Of a stretch of 33,023 bases of DNA, positions 31,043-33,023 are shown in pieces. Below the pieces are notes generated by a model that saw only the letters and a list, made by a program, of their open reading frames with translations, ran no database searches and was not told the origin of the DNA. The stretch's first letter is position 1. Each line of letters begins with the position of its first letter. Position numbers and translations under genes: made by a program. Location of the stretch: positions 1-33,023 of the forward strand of contig CALQZX010000012.1 of the NCBI GenBank assembly GCA_943350175.1, read 5' to 3'. The stretch is from Parcubacteria group bacterium (GTDB lineage Bacteria > Patescibacteriota > Microgenomatia > UBA1400 > PJMF01).

Positions 31043-32353
31043 TCAAGGCAAAATTGTTTTAGTTGTTTTTTTAATTTTATCGATAATATTTTTAAATAAA
31101 TCCTTTGGTAAGAAAGATTTCCAATCAAAGTCTTCGCTGACTGTGGTGACATTGCCTTGCTTGAGAGCAAAATCTAATAAACCAACGGCCACTGCAAAGT
31201 TTGGTTTTTTGATATCTTCAGTCAAACCCTCAATATCTTCTGGCGAAGCCAATCTGACTGGTAAATTACTGACTTTTTTGGCTACTTCAACAAGAGAGGC
31301 AGTCATTGATCCACCGCCAGTTAAAACCAAACCTGCTGGCACTTTATTACCAGAGAGCAGATCAGCTTTGTCTAACTCAGCCATTACTAATTTGAAAATT
31401 TCTCTAACTCTTGGCTCCATGATCCCGCCAATCAAGGTTTTTTTAGATAGAAAATCATTATGAGCAATGCCGACTTTGTCTGGATCTATAGCGTCTAATT
31501 TTCTCTTTCTTTTCGTAAAATCAATTTTTGATTCGCCTGGATTAGGACGCATATCATCAAAAGCGTTATCAGTTAGATAAAGCTTGAGTTTTTCAGCATC
31601 ATCCATCGGAATTCTGCAACCAAGAGCAATATCTTGAGTAATGTGCTTGGCTCCAATTGGTAAAACAGCGGAAAATTCTAAAGCTCCTTCTACATAAGCG
31701 GTGATGCTAGTTGTGCCAGCGCCAATGTCTACCAAAACTGCACCAAGTTCTTTTTCTGTTTCAGTCAAAGCAATTTGCGAAGCAGCTAAGGCGGAAAAGA
31801 CAAAAGCGTCAACCTTGACTCCCATGTCACTAATGCATTTCTCTAAATTACGCATGGCAGTAGTCAGTCCAGTAATAATGTGGGCTTCGGCTTCCAGACG
31901 CACACCAGTCATACCGACTGGATCTTTGACTCCTTCTTGAGAGTCAACTTTAAAATCTTTAGGAATGACATGGATGATTTCTCGATCTGCTGGCATCGAA
32001 ACAGCTCTGGCTGCCTCAATGACTCTATCTACATCACTATGAACAATTTCTTGATCAGCTGAAGCAACAGCAACCACTCCTTTGGAATTTTTGTATTTAA
32101 TGTGAACGCCAGAGATAGAAATAACTGCACTTTTGACACTAAAACCGGCCATACGCTCAGCAGCATCCAGACCTTGAGTCACGGTGTTTAGCACCTGCTC
32201 CAGATCAATAATCATGCTGCGCTTCATGCCTCTACTAGGAACTACTGAAAAACCAAGAACTTGCAGCTTGCCAAGCTCAGTCACTCTAGAAATCAGAGTA
32301 GTACATTTATCACTTCCTAAGTCGATAGCTGCGATGATTTGTTCTTTGCTCAT
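31043..32353 (-). CDS. ftsA: Cell division protein FtsA
   Basis: About 436 aa from MSKEQIIAAID; an in-frame TTG at 32377 would add eight residues, but the ATG has GAG eight bases upstream and gives the usual FtsA start. The actin-like ATP site shows AAIDLGSDKCTTLI and VDIGAGTTSITAYVEG, and later GLVLTGGGSM. The 1C domain is present between. The C-terminal LFKNIIDKIKKTTKTIL looks like the amphipathic helix that holds FtsA, and so FtsZ, to the membrane. It sits between an ftsQ-like gene and ftsZ, the classical order. Confidence 0.96.
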   Translation of the reverse strand: MSKEQIIAAIDLGSDKCTTLISRVTELGKLQVLGFSVVPSRGMKRSMIIDLEQVLNTVTQGLDAAERMAGFSVKSAVISISGVHIKYKNSKGVVAVASADQEIVHSDVDRVIEAARAVSMPADREIIHVIPKDFKVDSQEGVKDPVGMTGVRLEAEAHIITGLTTAMRNLEKCISDMGVKVDAFVFSALAASQIALTETEKELGAVLVDIGAGTTSITAYVEGALEFSAVLPIGAKHITQDIALGCRIPMDDAEKLKLYLTDNAFDDMRPNPGESKIDFTKRKRKLDAIDPDKVGIAHNDFLSKKTLIGGIMEPRVREIFKLVMAELDKADLLSGNKVPAGLVLTGGGSMTASLVEVAKKVSNLPVRLASPEDIEGLTEDIKKPNFAVAVGLLDFALKQGNVTTVSEDFDWKSFLPKDLFKNIIDKIKKTTKTILP

Positions 32354-32404
32354 AGTTTTTCTCATTAGACTATACAAAATTTTAAGGGGAATGTCTATTA
32401 TTTT

Positions 32405-33023
32405 TTAGAAGTCCTTTAAAACTGGTAAATTGAAACGCATATCAAGAAGCTTTTTACCTAGTAGAACTTCTTGAATATCCTCCTGTTTTAGGATTAAAGA
32501 AAGTCTTTCCATCTGATAATTAAAATCACTCGAGTCGTCAATAATTACCTCAATTTCTTTGGTGAAAATACGAATTTCCTGATCACTTTGCCAAATAATT
32601 TTAGTGGTTTCGATTTGATTGGCTTTCAAAGCCTGACTTAGAGATAAAAATTTTTGATGATAGGTTTCCTTCAAGTAGCCGTGCTCATTTAATGAAGAAT
32701 CGCCAATAAATTCAATGCTTGGCAAAACAAGCTTATCTTGGTCATTTTTAAGTTTATTATTTTGATTGAGCAGATAACGATCCTGACCGATAATTAATCG
32801 GTAATCCGGCAATTTTGCCAGTAAAACCAAATCGGCTTCCCCAAATAAGGATTTATTAATTTTTTGATATTGATAAACTTGTCCATATTGTTGGTCGGCC
32901 AGTAAATCATCCCAAATCTGATCATTCTCAAAGTCAGTAAAGAACAAAGATTTGTTTTTAAAGTGATCGTTGATACGCTCGCAAATTCCGCTCTCCAAAA
33001 AAGCATTCTCTACTGAGCAATTA
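32405..33023 (-). CDS. ftsQ: FtsQ/DivIB-like division protein, 5' end outside window
   Basis: The frame stays open to the window edge, so the TTG at 32998 is probably not the start; upstream codons read NCSVENAF. The visible part resembles the beta domain of FtsQ: ICERINDHFKNKSLFFTDFEN at the end of the POTRA domain and the closing LDMRFNLPVLKDF, like the FtsQ 'IDLRFxNPVVK' strand that contacts FtsB. The membrane helix would lie outside the window. Immediately before ftsA, as expected. Confidence 0.75.
   Translation of the reverse strand, partial: NCSVENAFLESGICERINDHFKNKSLFFTDFENDQIWDDLLADQQYGQVYQYQKINKSLFGEADLVLLAKLPDYRLIIGQDRYLLNQNNKLKNDQDKLVLPSIEFIGDSSLNEHGYLKETYHQKFLSLSQALKANQIETTKIIWQSDQEIRIFTKEIEVIIDDSSDFNYQMERLSLILKQEDIQEVLLGKKLLDMRFNLPVLKDF

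Noticed and set aside
31011..31463. 150-aa + strand frame with a hydrophobic start
   Set aside because: Antisense to the end of ftsA; no family resemblance and no independent promoter or ribosome site.
1..33023. tRNA, rRNA, tmRNA, CRISPR arrays, insertion sequences
   Set aside because: No T-arm-like GGTTCRA context outside genes, no spaced repeats and no transposase frame were found by eye; a covariance search was not possible.

Overview
The window looks like part of a small-genome bacterium of the Candidate Phyla Radiation (Patescibacteria). The case is inferential. The DNA is AT-rich and genes are tightly packed, with many ATGA start/stop overlaps. Core proteins are short (RecO about 179 aa, a bare L27). 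A DUF4012 membrane protein sits beside a glycan operon, and IleRS is of the eukaryote-like (IleRS2) type. TGA is used as a stop (for example ileS), so recoding lineages such as SR1/Gracilibacteria are unlikely. No tRNA, rRNA, CRISPR array or transposase was seen.

Layout. 1-4853 is a surface-glycan operon on the + strand: GT2, two GT4 enzymes, mannose-1-phosphate guanylyltransferase and a polyprenyl-phosphate sugar transferase. A DUF4012 protein follows from its own promoter. 6912-7080 is a long palindrome that ends exactly at the recO start. Then come recO, glyS and a membrane-anchored unknown. 9982-11243 is mostly non-coding, but holds a compositionally atypical cysteine-motif gene inside 15-bp inverted repeats. 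11244-14677 is a division cluster (mraZ, rsmH, ftsL-like, ftsI).

At about 14,690 transcription flips and nearly everything to the right is on the - strand. From right to left: ftsQ-like (cut by the window edge), ftsA, ftsZ, two paralogous unknown genes (one interrupted at a C8 tract), a HicB/HicA-like pair, a T-box-controlled ileS with the wreck of a HAD phosphatase gene coupled to its end, a BRO-domain gene, rodA, two overlapping genes carrying three GH130 domains, rplU / TRM11-like methyltransferase / rpmA, a YdjM-like and CDP-alcohol phosphotransferase pair, and parB.

Functionally the window joins envelope glycan synthesis (GDP-mannose supply, glycosyltransferases, priming transferase), mannoside-type GH130 enzymes, septal and lateral wall synthesis (FtsI, RodA, FtsA/Z/Q) and translation (GlyRS, IleRS, L21, L27). 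The most interesting non-gene signals are an ultrashort-Stem-I T-box attenuator before ileS, a promoter module shared between glyS and ileS, the palindrome before recO, a possible C8 phase switch, a palindromic operator candidate before the GH130 genes, and several promoters so close to their start codons that the mRNAs should be leaderless.
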